Shown: piece by piece, positions 53,754-63,622 of the stretch | Layout of the letters: the number at the start of each line of letters is the position of its first letter | Numbering within the stretch: position 1 is the stretch's first letter | NCBI GenBank assembly: GCA_027623555.1 | Contig: JAQBSZ010000003.1 | Coordinates: 51,082-115,081, forward strand | Reading direction: 5' to 3' | From: Pseudomonadota bacterium | GTDB taxonomy: Bacteria > Pseudomonadota > Gammaproteobacteria > Pseudomonadales > Pseudohongiellaceae | Length of the DNA stretch: 64,000 nucleotides | Notes under the pieces: generated by a model | Database searches by the model: none | The model's input: the letters and a program-made list of their open reading frames with translations, nothing else | Told to the model about the DNA's origin: nothing | Program-made: the position numbers and the translations under genes

Positions 53754-54302
53754 TTGTCTACTCTCCTGCTTGTCAGCATTATTGTCCTGGCAATAGTCAT
53801 ATGGGTATTTAACCTGCTGGTGAAAGACCGCAACCAGGTGCTGGCTGCCTGGAGTGATATCGACGTGCAGCTGAAACGTCGGCACGATCTGATTCCCCAA
53901 CTGGTCACCACCGTCAAGGCCTATGCCGACTTCGAGCAAGCAACCATGACCGCTGTCTTTGAACTGCGTACGCGCAGCCAGGCCGCCGCCCATCTGCCTG
54001 AGAAAGCGGCCCTGGAAGATCAGATGGTTTCGGCAATTGGCGCCCTGGTAGTGTTGGCGGAGGACTATTCCGACCTGAAAGCAGATACCAATTTTCGGCA
54101 GCTGCAATCCGATCTCACCGAGATTGAGCATCATATTCAGTATGCCCGGCGTTTCTATAACGGGGCCGTCAAAATCTTCAACATCCGCATTCAGAGTTTT
54201 CCGAATGTCCTGATCGCCAGACTGCTGCGATTTCGAGAGGCGGAATTTTTTGAAGTTTCAGACCCTGCCGAGCGCCATAACCCTGCTGTAGAGATCGACT
54301 AG
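53754..54302 (+). CDS. LemA-family protein
   Basis: A 182-residue LemA protein. One N-terminal membrane span (LLLVSIIVLAIVIWVFNLLV), then the coiled family domain with NQVLAAWSDIDVQLKRRHDL, IPQLVTTVKAYADFEQATM and ARRFYNGAVKIFNIRIQSFP, the last being a conserved LemA block. It has an unusual TTG start as given in the track; no better ATG exists, and a ribosome site is weak. Its stop is immediately followed by the TTG start of the DUF2207 gene. LemA proteins commonly accompany such membrane partners; function is uncertain. Confidence 0.88.
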   Translation: MSTLLLVSIIVLAIVIWVFNLLVKDRNQVLAAWSDIDVQLKRRHDLIPQLVTTVKAYADFEQATMTAVFELRTRSQAAAHLPEKAALEDQMVSAIGALVVLAEDYSDLKADTNFRQLQSDLTEIEHHIQYARRFYNGAVKIFNIRIQSFPNVLIARLLRFREAEFFEVSDPAERHNPAVEID

Positions 54303-56000
54303 TTGAATCAATTACTTCACAAGCTATTGCTGCTTTGCCTGCTACTGGCAGGCAGTAACAGCTTTGCACAGGAACAGATACTCTCCTACCACAGTGATAT
54401 TCAGATTGCGGCAGATGCCAGTATGCTGGTTACCGAAACGATTCGCGTGCATGCCGAGGGCCAACAGATACGTCGCGGTATCTATCGAGACTTTCCAACA
54501 AGGTACAGCGATAGACTGGGTAACAGCTACGTGGTGGATTTCGAATTTCAATTGGCTACCCGTGATGGCGTGGTTGACACATGGCGTATCGAAAACCTGA
54601 GCAATGGTGTGCGCATCTATGTGGGCCACCCGGATATCTTGCTGGCACCCGGTGAATATACCTATACCCTGCGCTACCGTACTGGCCGACAGATCGGCTA
54701 TTTTCCAGGACACGATGAGCTTTACTGGAACGTCACGGGCAACGGCTGGGCATTTCAGATTCTCCAGGCCAGCGCAACGGTAACTCTGCCTGGCAATATT
54801 TCCGCAACTGATATCACCATGGAAGGCTATACCGGTCGGTTTGGTGACGTGGGCCAGGCTTACACGGTCTCGGTTCAGGACGGCGGCGCTTCGATTCAAA
54901 CCACCGCAACCTTGCCGGATGCAGCAGCACTCACTCTGGCGATGACCTGGCCGAAAGGCATTGTCTATCAGCCCACGGAACCGGAAAACTTCACCTACCT
55001 GTTGTCGGCTAATCTGGGGCTGTTGCTCGCTCTAATCACCCTGGTCGGCTCCACGATCTATCTTTACTACGCCTGGCATCGCGTCGGCAGGGATCCAGAG
55101 AGTGGAGTTATCTTTCCTCATTACTCGCCACCGAAGGGATATTCACCAGCCTCGGCACGTTACATCGCCACTATGCGTTATGACGCCAAGGCTTTTACCG
55201 CAGCCATCGTGAACCTGGCGGTAAAAAATTACCTGTTGATAGAGAAAGAAGAGGATGACTACACGCTGACCCGCACCGAATCCTTCGCTGCCCTGGCCGC
55301 CGGAGAAAAAACTATACTGGAAAAACTCTTTGCTGAAGGCCCGGAATTACGACTGGAAACCGAGAATCGCCAGTTAGTAATGGATGCAATCAAGGCGCAC
55401 CGGCAATCACTGCGCCGCGACTATCTGGATGTGTACTTCATGCGGAACTCCCACTTCCTTATCCCTTCGAGCCTGGTGGCCGTCCTGGTAATTGCCCTGG
55501 TTGCGTATCTCAATAGCCTCAGCGTCGCCTTAATTGTAGTTTTCAGCGGTATAGCCGCCATTCACGTCTTGTTCGCTTATTTGCTGCACGCACCCTCCGT
55601 AAAGGGTCGATTACTGATGGACAAGCTGGAGCGGTTCAAACTCTATCTAAGCGTCGCCGAACAGGATGATCTGCGGGTAAAGTATCCTCCCGACAAGACA
55701 CCTGAACTGTTTGAACAGTTTCTGCCTTACGCGATCGCCCTGGGTGTGGAAGAAGCCTGGGCGGAGCAATTCACCGCGGTATTTCTCAAACTCAAAGCCG
55801 AGACAGGTGTGACCTATCAACCGGTCTGGTATCACGGCCATTTCAGCATCCTGCACATGAATGTGTTTGCCAGCAACGTGACTGGCTCGATGAGTACGGC
55901 AATTACTGCAGCGTCAACCCCACCGGGCTCGTCATCGGGTTCCGGAGGCGGGGGATTCTCCGGCGGCGGCGGTGGTGGCGGTGGTGGTGGAGGCTGGTGA
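54303..56000 (+). CDS. DUF2207 membrane protein
   Basis: A 565-residue membrane protein. A signal peptide (LLLCLLLAGSNSFAQ) leads to an extracytoplasmic DUF2207 domain from about residue 24 to 230 (EQILSYHSDIQIAADASMLV, RRGIYRDFPTRYSDRLGNSY, YWNVTGNGWAFQIL). Membrane spans lie near residues 232-256 and 385-425 (SLVAVLVIALVAYLNSLSVA). The C terminus is a glycine run ending GFSGGGGGGGGGGGW, as in many family members. It starts one base after the LemA stop (TTG start), so the two are translationally linked and probably act as a complex. Function unknown. Confidence 0.9.
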   Translation: MNQLLHKLLLLCLLLAGSNSFAQEQILSYHSDIQIAADASMLVTETIRVHAEGQQIRRGIYRDFPTRYSDRLGNSYVVDFEFQLATRDGVVDTWRIENLSNGVRIYVGHPDILLAPGEYTYTLRYRTGRQIGYFPGHDELYWNVTGNGWAFQILQASATVTLPGNISATDITMEGYTGRFGDVGQAYTVSVQDGGASIQTTATLPDAAALTLAMTWPKGIVYQPTEPENFTYLLSANLGLLLALITLVGSTIYLYYAWHRVGRDPESGVIFPHYSPPKGYSPASARYIATMRYDAKAFTAAIVNLAVKNYLLIEKEEDDYTLTRTESFAALAAGEKTILEKLFAEGPELRLETENRQLVMDAIKAHRQSLRRDYLDVYFMRNSHFLIPSSLVAVLVIALVAYLNSLSVALIVVFSGIAAIHVLFAYLLHAPSVKGRLLMDKLERFKLYLSVAEQDDLRVKYPPDKTPELFEQFLPYAIALGVEEAWAEQFTAVFLKLKAETGVTYQPVWYHGHFSILHMNVFASNVTGSMSTAITAASTPPGSSSGSGGGGFSGGGGGGGGGGGW

Positions 56001-56050
56001 GCCAGCTCGCAGTGCGGCGCAGAGTACCTGGGCGTAGCTAGATTCAGGGG

Positions 56051-56455
56051 TCAGGCGTCAATTGGCGCTGCCTCTTCGAATTGTAGTACGTTCTGAGGCA
56101 TGACTTCCCAGCCGGCTTTTGACCCTACATAAATGTGCCTGCCGATCTCCACGTCAGGATCACCATTGACACAACCCAGGGTTATCCCATGCACGATGCC
56201 TTGGAAAACTCCGCACAGAGTTGATCCACAAAGGCTACAGAATTTTAGGCCAAAACCGTGTTGGTTTTGAAACAGAGTGAGTAAATCCTCACCTGTCTCC
56301 CATCTGAAATTTTCCGGGTCGACCAGCGCGTAGGCGGATGCCTGTGAACTGAACGCCTTTCGACATCTCGAGCAATGACAGGATCTCGCATCCTGCAGTG
56401 GGCCATTTATGGAATAGCTGACCTGGCCGCAGAAACATTCACCGCTTATTTTCAC
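56051..56455 (-). CDS. GFA-family zinc protein (intact)
   Basis: A 134-residue GFA (glutathione-dependent formaldehyde-activating-like) protein. Zinc ligands are CFCGQVSYSI, SCHCSRCRKAF and FCSLCGSTLCG; the fold is otherwise complete to the C terminus. Biochemical function is unproven for most members; only a few interact with glutathione. It is convergent with DUF2207 and downstream of a terminator for DUF6265. It is an intact relative of the dead copy at 5849-6312. Confidence 0.9.
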   Translation of the reverse strand: MKISGECFCGQVSYSINGPLQDARSCHCSRCRKAFSSQASAYALVDPENFRWETGEDLLTLFQNQHGFGLKFCSLCGSTLCGVFQGIVHGITLGCVNGDPDVEIGRHIYVGSKAGWEVMPQNVLQFEEAAPIDA

Positions 56456-56483
56456 TGCGCTCTCCTGTGACAGGTACAGTAAA

Positions 56484-56512
56484 GAAAAAGGGGTTCGTTA
56501 GAACCCCCTTTT
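56484..56512 (-). terminator. Terminator between DUF6265 and GFA genes
   Basis: On the minus strand GGGGGTTC-TAAC-GAACCCC followed by TTTTTCTTT; it ends transcription of the DUF6265 gene about 15 bases after its stop. Confidence 0.88.
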
Positions 56513-56527
56513 CGCCTGCAGCCCGAT

Positions 56528-57031
56528 TTAATGTGGGCTGTTAAAGATTACTCTCGATTTCAGTTCGATATCGAACGTACCGCCGCCGTCCTGGCCGACA
56601 TGGATGATGAATGTTTCACTATCAGGATGGCTGTAACCGAGGGTTGGCATACCGAAGCCTGAGACATTGACAAATTTCACGCTATTGCCGGTGATCTCTG
56701 CCAGTTCCATTTCCTGGGCGGATTCTGTACGTGGTTTCATACCGGGATCCCATTGCTGGATATGCAATACCAGTGAGCCGTCCACTTCTTCGATGGTGAT
56801 CATCTCGAACATGCTGGTAGCGTCGTTACCGGTCATGCGCACAGCCGCCATCAGGGAACTCCCTTCGGTGGCGATCCAGTTCTCTTCCAGCTGGTTGGGT
56901 CCGAGGTTGCCAGCCCAGTTGCCTGTCATCCAGCCTAATTGCTCGATGGAAGCGGCCGGACCGGCGGCAAACGCACTGCTGGTCAAAACGGCTAGCAGGA
57001 TCGTAAGTAGTGTTGATGTGACTTTTCTCAT
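56528..57031 (-). CDS. DUF6265-family exported protein
   Basis: A 167-residue exported protein. Signal peptide to about residue 22 (LTSSAFAAG). The domain has SIEQLGWMTGNWAGNLGPNQ, LEENWIATEGSSLMAAVRMT and DGSLVLHIQQWDPGMKPRTE, the lipocalin-like pattern of DUF6265. Function unknown. It has its own terminator, and lies 40 bases after the hydrolase gene on the same strand. Confidence 0.83.
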   Translation of the reverse strand: MRKVTSTLLTILLAVLTSSAFAAGPAASIEQLGWMTGNWAGNLGPNQLEENWIATEGSSLMAAVRMTGNDATSMFEMITIEEVDGSLVLHIQQWDPGMKPRTESAQEMELAEITGNSVKFVNVSGFGMPTLGYSHPDSETFIIHVGQDGGGTFDIELKSRVIFNSPH

Positions 57032-57072
57032 TGTTGTATTTACTCCATATTAAAAAACCTGTGGATGCGAAT

Positions 57073-57747
57073 CTATCTTATCTTGGCGAGCCAGGCATCG
57101 AGAGATTCCCAGTTCATTCGAAACATGTGCGGTGCACTATCCAGGATTGCGGCATCCAGGTCGACTCCCGCCTCTGTCAAGGCGGCTACTGTTTCATCGA
57201 ATTGGTCAGCCCATCCCAGTTGGTCGGCCCCGCCGATGCGCAAGTATACCGGGAAGCCTTGCAGCGGACGATTATCCACTACCGAGGTCGCCAGCGCAGG
57301 AACGGCAGCGACACCCAAATAATTTTCCGGATGGCGACGGGCAATCTCCAGAGCCGACATGCCGCCATTGGAGATGCCGGCAAGCAACACCTTACCGTCG
57401 GCGATGTAGTCTCTTTTTTGTAATTCGTTGATAAGTTGTTCCACCTTGCCATTGTTCTCATCGCCCCTGAAGGCACGGTTGTCCGGTGAAACAGGTACCG
57501 CGACCATCCAGCCGCGTTCAGCGAAGCCACTACCGAGCCACATGGAAGTGTCTCTGGAAATGGAGGCATTGCCAGGTCCGCCGCCCATCAGGATCAGCAA
57601 TGGGGCTGGCTCATCACTGGTCTCGGCCGGGCGTACTGTGAACACTCCAAGCACCGAGCCATCAGCGAGGGTAATGCGTTCCTGGGCATTTGCCACAATG
57701 GGTAGCAAGAATAGCAACAGGCTTGGCAATATTATTGTTTTTATCAT
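57073..57747 (-). CDS. Exported alpha/beta hydrolase
   Basis: A 224-residue exported alpha/beta hydrolase. The start ATG at 57747 fits the signal peptide MIKTIILPSLLLFLLPIVAN; the track start 57771 is upstream of it. The oxyanion region is LLILMGGGPGN, and the nucleophile elbow is LLAGISNGGMSALEIARR with the serine in GISNGG. The acid is probably in RIGGADQLG, and the histidine in DSAPHMFRM. It belongs with the dienelactone-hydrolase/lipase-type small enzymes. The next gene upstream (an SDR) ends 10 bases before the track's start of this gene and 34 bases before the start preferred here. Confidence 0.85.
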   Translation of the reverse strand: MIKTIILPSLLLFLLPIVANAQERITLADGSVLGVFTVRPAETSDEPAPLLILMGGGPGNASISRDTSMWLGSGFAERGWMVAVPVSPDNRAFRGDENNGKVEQLINELQKRDYIADGKVLLAGISNGGMSALEIARRHPENYLGVAAVPALATSVVDNRPLQGFPVYLRIGGADQLGWADQFDETVAALTEAGVDLDAAILDSAPHMFRMNWESLDAWLAKIR

Positions 57748-57780
57748 GACATCCTCCAGCTCGTGAATCACTCGTCAGCG

Positions 57781-58587
57781 TTAGTCGCTGGACTGTTCGC
57801 GTTTCTTATAGGCTTCACTGAAACGCTCATGTAAGCGGCGCATGCCGCCCAGCCAGCGATCGTAATCATCAGTCTTGCGGCGCATATACGTTAGCACCTC
57901 CGGATGTGGCAATACCAGGAAGCGCTCCTCAGCCAGGGTCTGGATTACGGTGTCCGTTAACTGTGCAGGCTCCAGCATACCATCGAGTCCAGCTACGCCT
58001 CCATCGCCACCTGCCGTCATGTTAGTGCGCACGGCCTGTGGGCAGAGAACCGAGACCTTGATGCCACGGGTGCCATAAGTGATCGATAACCATTCTGCAA
58101 AGCCAATCGCCGCATGCTTGGTCACTGAATAGGGAGCAGAGCCTACCTGGCTTAACAAGCCTGCTGCGGAAGAGGTGTTTAACAGGTAGCCCTCTCCGCG
58201 TTCCAGCATTGCCGGCAACACCGCCCGGGCCGCGAAGATGTGTGACATGACGTTGATGTCCCAGATTTTTTGCCAGGCATCGGTAGGCACGGTCTCACCC
58301 CCCGGGGTGAATATACCGGCATTGGAACAGAACAGATCGATCTGCCCGAATTGCTCGAGCGTCCTGTTAACCAGGTCGGTGACTTCCTCTTCTTTACCCA
58401 CGTTACAGGGAATGCCTATAGCTGCGGTTTGCGCAGCGATATCGGCTACCGTGGCATTGATACCTGCCTGGTCGATATCAGATACCACTACCGCAGCAGC
58501 TCCTTCACTGGCAAAACGCGCGCACAGTGCCTTGCCGATTCCGCTGGCACCCCCGGTGACTACAACTATCTTGCCTTCAATTTTCAT
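57781..58587 (-). CDS. Short-chain dehydrogenase/reductase (SDR)
   Basis: A 268-residue classical SDR. Cofactor motif [12 protein letters not shown] (residues 11-22), an aspartate after the second strand (VVSDIDQAG) that favours NAD, SNAGIF at 88-93, and the catalytic S140, Y153 and K157 ([19 protein letters not shown]). The substrate is unknown; the family oxidises alcohols to ketones or the reverse. It lies between the nitronate monooxygenase and the hydrolase genes, on the same strand with 19- and 34-base gaps, so the three form an operon. Confidence 0.93.
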   Translation of the reverse strand: MKIEGKIVVVTGGASGIGKALCARFASEGAAAVVVSDIDQAGINATVADIAAQTAAIGIPCNVGKEEEVTDLVNRTLEQFGQIDLFCSNAGIFTPGGETVPTDAWQKIWDINVMSHIFAARAVLPAMLERGEGYLLNTSSAAGLLSQVGSAPYSVTKHAAIGFAEWLSITYGTRGIKVSVLCPQAVRTNMTAGGDGGVAGLDGMLEPAQLTDTVIQTLAEERFLVLPHPEVLTYMRRKTDDYDRWLGGMRRLHERFSEAYKKREQSSD

Positions 58588-58606
58588 AGCTTGTCATTCC
58601 ACATCA

Positions 58607-59933
<1,327 letters not shown>

Positions 59934-62015
59934 ATGATACGTAAATTGCTCGTTACCAGCATTGCTATGGCTACGGCTATGGCGGCATTGCCAGCTGCTG
60001 CGCAGACCAACAGTGGTCAGGCGGCAATCGAGGAAATCGAAGTTACTTCCACGAACCGACGCTCAGTAGGATTGGCGGATGTAAATGCCGCCGTGTCGGT
60101 AATCGGCGAAGATGAACTGGATCTTATTAACCACACGCACTACCAGGAAGCGCTCAACCGACTTCCCGGTGTCAACATAAGTCGCAACAACGGCCAGGAA
60201 AGTCTGGCATCGATTCGATCACCGGTCCTGACTGGTGCGGGCGCCTGCGGTGCTTTCATGGTTGCTGAAAACGGCATCCCGGTTCGCTCCCATGGCTTCT
60301 GTAATGTAAACGAGATGTTCGACGCCCATACTGAGAATGCTCAGCGCATCGAAGTCATTCGCGGCCCCGGCAGCGCATTCTGGGGATCCAATGCCCTGCA
60401 TGGCCTGATCAACGTAGTACTTCCAGAACCTGGAGAGGCAGGCGAGATCGGTATCGAACAAGGTCCTAGAGGAACCTTTCGCGGAAACTTAAAAGTGGGT
60501 AGTGACCGCGGTGCATTTAAAAATATCCTGCTGGTGAACGGCATTAATGAAGAGGGCTATCGGGACAACAGTGGCTACGACCAGCAGAAAGTCTCCTGGC
60601 TCTATTCCTACGACATGGGCGAGTCACGCCTGGATGGTGGTTTCACAATCAGCAACCTGAACCAGGAAACCGCTGGCTTTGTAGTAGGAACCAAGGCCTA
60701 CAAGGACGAAGCTCTGAAGGCAACCAATCCCAATCCCGAGGCGTATCGTGACAGCATCAATACCCGGGTCTGGACCTCGCTGACAAGAGAGTTTGGAAAT
60801 TGGGAAGTGGTAGCTACCCCTTATTTTCGTGAAGTGAACATGAATTTCATTCAGCACTTCCTTCCCGGAACGCCTATCGAAGATTCTGAACACCGCAGTG
60901 TAGGAATTCAGGTTGCTGCCTATCGTGAATTGAGCAATGGTGCCAACATTGCCTGGGGTTTCGACGCCGAGGGAACCGATGGCAAGCTCAAACAAACCCA
61001 GGTCGATCCCACAGTGGGTTCATTTTTCCTGCGCAGCACAATTCCGCAGGGCAAGCATTATGACTACGATGTGGATGCTCGCCAGCTCGCCGGTTTCCTG
61101 AGTTACGAGCAGACCTTCGATAGCGGTTGGGAAGTATCCCTGGGTGTCAGGCTGGAAAGAGTCGATTACGACTACAACAACCTGATGATCGACGGACGCA
61201 CGAAAGATGATGGCGTCGCCTGTGGTCTTGGCGGCTGTCGCTATAACCGCCCGGCAGATCGCAGTGACACCTACACTGACTTGTCCCCCAAGTTCGGTCT
61301 GAGCCGTGCACTGAATGACAATCACAGTTTGCAGATTCGTGCCCAACGCGGAGTCCGTACTCCGCAGGCAACCGAGTTATACCGCTTGCAGAACGCTCAG
61401 ACCGTTGCCGAACTGGATTCGGTAGAACTGGACAGCTATGAAGTGGGTTTTATCGGCGCCGGGGACAACTGGGACTACACCGCCAGCCTCTATTATATGG
61501 ACAAGGCGAATGACATCATTACCAATAGTGCCCGAGAGAATCTGAATGACAGTCACACCAAGCATAAAGGCCTGGAAGTAGGAGTTGGCTACGACATCAA
61601 CAACCAGTGGTCGGTGCGGGGCACTGCCAACCTGGCCTTCCACACCTATGAAAACTCCCTCATTTCCGGTGGCGACGATATCGAAGGCAATGATGTCGAT
61701 TCGGCTCCCAATAATTTCGGCAACCTGCGACTGACTTATCAGCCTTCGTCGAGATTCCTGGCGGAGCTGGAATATGTGTATATGGGTGAGTACTACACAA
61801 ACCCGGAAAACACCGCCTCCTATGAAGGACATGACCTGCTGAACCTTCGAGCCCGGTGGAGCATCAGTGATAATCTGAGCATCTCGCTAACCGCGCTGAA
61901 TCTCAGGGATACCGATTATGCGGAGCGTGCTGACTGGACAACCTTCACGGGAGATCGCTATTTCACGGGAGAGCCATTACGCGCCTTTATCGGAATAAAC
62001 TGGCAATACCGGTAA
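59934..62015 (+). CDS. TonB-dependent receptor, 693 residues
   Basis: An outer-membrane TonB-dependent receptor, shorter than the one at 2840. Signal peptide to about residue 23 (ALPAAAQT), then a TonB-box-like EEIEVTSTNRR and the plug (AAVSVIGEDELDLINHTHYQ, LNRLPGVNISRNNGQESLAS, RIEVIRGPGSAFWGSNALHG). The barrel follows to the C-terminal AFIGINWQYR, where the last aromatic is not quite terminal. The ATG start follows GGAGAGA. The 350 bases upstream are gene-free and should contain the promoter. A terminator follows. Substrate unknown; the pattern is of siderophore/vitamin-type receptors. Confidence 0.93.
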   Translation: MIRKLLVTSIAMATAMAALPAAAQTNSGQAAIEEIEVTSTNRRSVGLADVNAAVSVIGEDELDLINHTHYQEALNRLPGVNISRNNGQESLASIRSPVLTGAGACGAFMVAENGIPVRSHGFCNVNEMFDAHTENAQRIEVIRGPGSAFWGSNALHGLINVVLPEPGEAGEIGIEQGPRGTFRGNLKVGSDRGAFKNILLVNGINEEGYRDNSGYDQQKVSWLYSYDMGESRLDGGFTISNLNQETAGFVVGTKAYKDEALKATNPNPEAYRDSINTRVWTSLTREFGNWEVVATPYFREVNMNFIQHFLPGTPIEDSEHRSVGIQVAAYRELSNGANIAWGFDAEGTDGKLKQTQVDPTVGSFFLRSTIPQGKHYDYDVDARQLAGFLSYEQTFDSGWEVSLGVRLERVDYDYNNLMIDGRTKDDGVACGLGGCRYNRPADRSDTYTDLSPKFGLSRALNDNHSLQIRAQRGVRTPQATELYRLQNAQTVAELDSVELDSYEVGFIGAGDNWDYTASLYYMDKANDIITNSARENLNDSHTKHKGLEVGVGYDINNQWSVRGTANLAFHTYENSLISGGDDIEGNDVDSAPNNFGNLRLTYQPSSRFLAELEYVYMGEYYTNPENTASYEGHDLLNLRARWSISDNLSISLTALNLRDTDYAERADWTTFTGDRYFTGEPLRAFIGINWQYR

Positions 62016-62037
62016 GGCAACCGCACTTCAAGTTCTC

Positions 62038-62070
62038 AAAAATGCCGACCTTGAGTCGGCATTTTTGTTT
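62038..62070 (+). terminator. Terminator of the second TonB receptor
   Basis: AAAAATGCCGAC-(CTTGA)-GTCGGCATTTTT, a perfect twelve-pair stem with a T run. It overlaps the track's extended start of the Nudix gene, which supports the later start at 62108. Confidence 0.93.
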
Positions 62071-62107
62071 TACCCTTAGAACCAGCATCTCCAGAATCGA
62101 ACAGACT

Positions 62108-62788
62108 ATGGCCGACCAACCCAACAATAAGTCGCTGATCTATCACGATCTGCTGGACTATTTCGCCAGCAGTGCGGCCCGTGCACCCGAACCCATTTCT
62201 CATCCTGATTCTGAGGTAAACAAGATAGCGCAAGAGAACGCGCGCACTTTTCGTCGGGCTGCAGTCCTGCTACCGATTACCAGGCATCATCCTGACAATG
62301 AGAGCAGCCTCGTGCTCACGGTTCGCTCGGCTAACCTGAAGAGCCATGCCGGGCAGATCAGCTTGCCTGGAGGGACCACAGAGGACATTGACCAGGATGA
62401 GATTGCTACCGCCTTGCGTGAGAGTGAAGAAGAGATCGGATTACAGCCACATCATGTAGAAGTTATCGGAAAACTGGGAGACATGGCTCTTCCTTCTGGC
62501 TTTCATATTACACCCATAGTCGGCCTTATAGAGTCCAATCTGTCATTTACGGCCTGCCCGGTGGAAGTGGCTGATATTTTCCGGGCTCCATTGGATCTTG
62601 TGCTCGACGTTAATGCCTACACCCATTCGACGATGACGTTTAACAACAAGCCGCGCAAGGTTCTCGAGCTTCACTATGAGGACTATCGGATCTGGGGAGC
62701 AACAGCTGCTATTCTCTACCACCTGGCAGATAAAATCAGCAAGCAGAAAACCTGGAGAATCATGGAAAAGAGAGGTCAGTCCAGCTAA
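62108..62788 (+). CDS. nudL: CoA pyrophosphatase-like Nudix hydrolase (NudL type)
   Basis: A 226-residue Nudix enzyme that probably splits coenzyme A to 4'-phosphopantetheine and 3',5'-ADP. The start ATG at 62108 follows the terminator; the track start at 62042 lies inside it. The Nudix box is GGTTEDIDQDEIATALRESE, followed by EEIGL, with RAAVLLPITRHH and LKSHAGQISLPGG before it, the latter being the CoAse signature LLTxRsxxLxxHxGqixfPGG. The C-terminal part (MTFNNKPRKVLELHYEDYRI, WGATAAIL) is also typical. Cytoplasmic. Confidence 0.88.
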   Translation: MADQPNNKSLIYHDLLDYFASSAARAPEPISHPDSEVNKIAQENARTFRRAAVLLPITRHHPDNESSLVLTVRSANLKSHAGQISLPGGTTEDIDQDEIATALRESEEEIGLQPHHVEVIGKLGDMALPSGFHITPIVGLIESNLSFTACPVEVADIFRAPLDLVLDVNAYTHSTMTFNNKPRKVLELHYEDYRIWGATAAILYHLADKISKQKTWRIMEKRGQSS

Positions 62789-62800
62789 ACGTAGATACTG

Positions 62801-63451
62801 TTATTCTGCACTGCTTGAGCTATTTTCCTTGTCGAAGGATTCATGGCAAACCTGGTTACGCCCTTGCTGCTTGGCGGTGTAGAGGAAGCCATCCACTTTC
62901 TCAACAAATTCCTTCTCGGTGAGTTGATCGCCACGGCTGTAGATATCGACACCGAAGCTTGCCTCGATTCCCAATAATAACTCTCCAGCCTTGATCGGTG
63001 AGTTTTCGACAATTAAACGCAGACGATTGGCAAACCTGACCCCCTGGCGAAGAGTAGTGTCCGGCAGGATCAGTGCGAATTCTTCGCCTCCATAGCGGCA
63101 GGGAATATCGAGACGGCGGATTGTCTTCTTGATCAACCTGGAAACGTGGTTGAGAACAATATTGCCGACTTCGTGACCATGCAGGTCGTTGATCTCCTTG
63201 AAATGATCCAGATCGCACATGATCAGACAGGTTGGTTGCCCGGAACGACGCGTACGCTCCATCTCCAGGCTCAGTCCCTGGGTGAAGTAGCGAAAATTAA
63301 ACAGCCCAGTCAGCTCGTCCGTGCGGACCAGCGCAGCTAACTGTTTGACCTCTTCGTGCAAGCGTTTTACTTCGGACAAATTGGTGCACTTGTCCTCGCC
63401 AGCAGGACAGGGATCCTTCTTTAATTCAACTACTGCATGGGGATCATTCAT
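62801..63451 (-). CDS. Diguanylate cyclase (GGDEF domain)
   Basis: A 216-residue c-di-GMP synthase. A short cysteine-containing N-terminal part (residues 1-30: DPCPAGEDKCTNLS) leads to the GGDEF domain: LVRTDELTGLFNFRYFTQGL, CDLDHFKEINDLHGHEVGN, and the active motif YGGEEF at 120-125. The inhibitory I-site RRLD sits five residues before it, so feedback inhibition is likely. There is no membrane span or recognised sensor domain; the N-terminal cysteines could bind a metal. Convergent with the Nudix gene. Confidence 0.93.
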   Translation of the reverse strand: MNDPHAVVELKKDPCPAGEDKCTNLSEVKRLHEEVKQLAALVRTDELTGLFNFRYFTQGLSLEMERTRRSGQPTCLIMCDLDHFKEINDLHGHEVGNIVLNHVSRLIKKTIRRLDIPCRYGGEEFALILPDTTLRQGVRFANRLRLIVENSPIKAGELLLGIEASFGVDIYSRGDQLTEKEFVEKVDGFLYTAKQQGRNQVCHESFDKENSSSSAE

Positions 63452-63622
63452 TGGAATTCACGCTACATTCCTGTTCTTATCTCTTTGAAAAATAACCAAT
63501 TTTCAATTATTCAGCGACCGATATTCAAATTCGGTATGGAACATTAGCACAAAGGCGAAGGCGTCAGAACAGTTTCCCCTGCTTTTTGAGAACCAGGCCC
63601 GTTTTGGAGTATCGAGAAGCGG

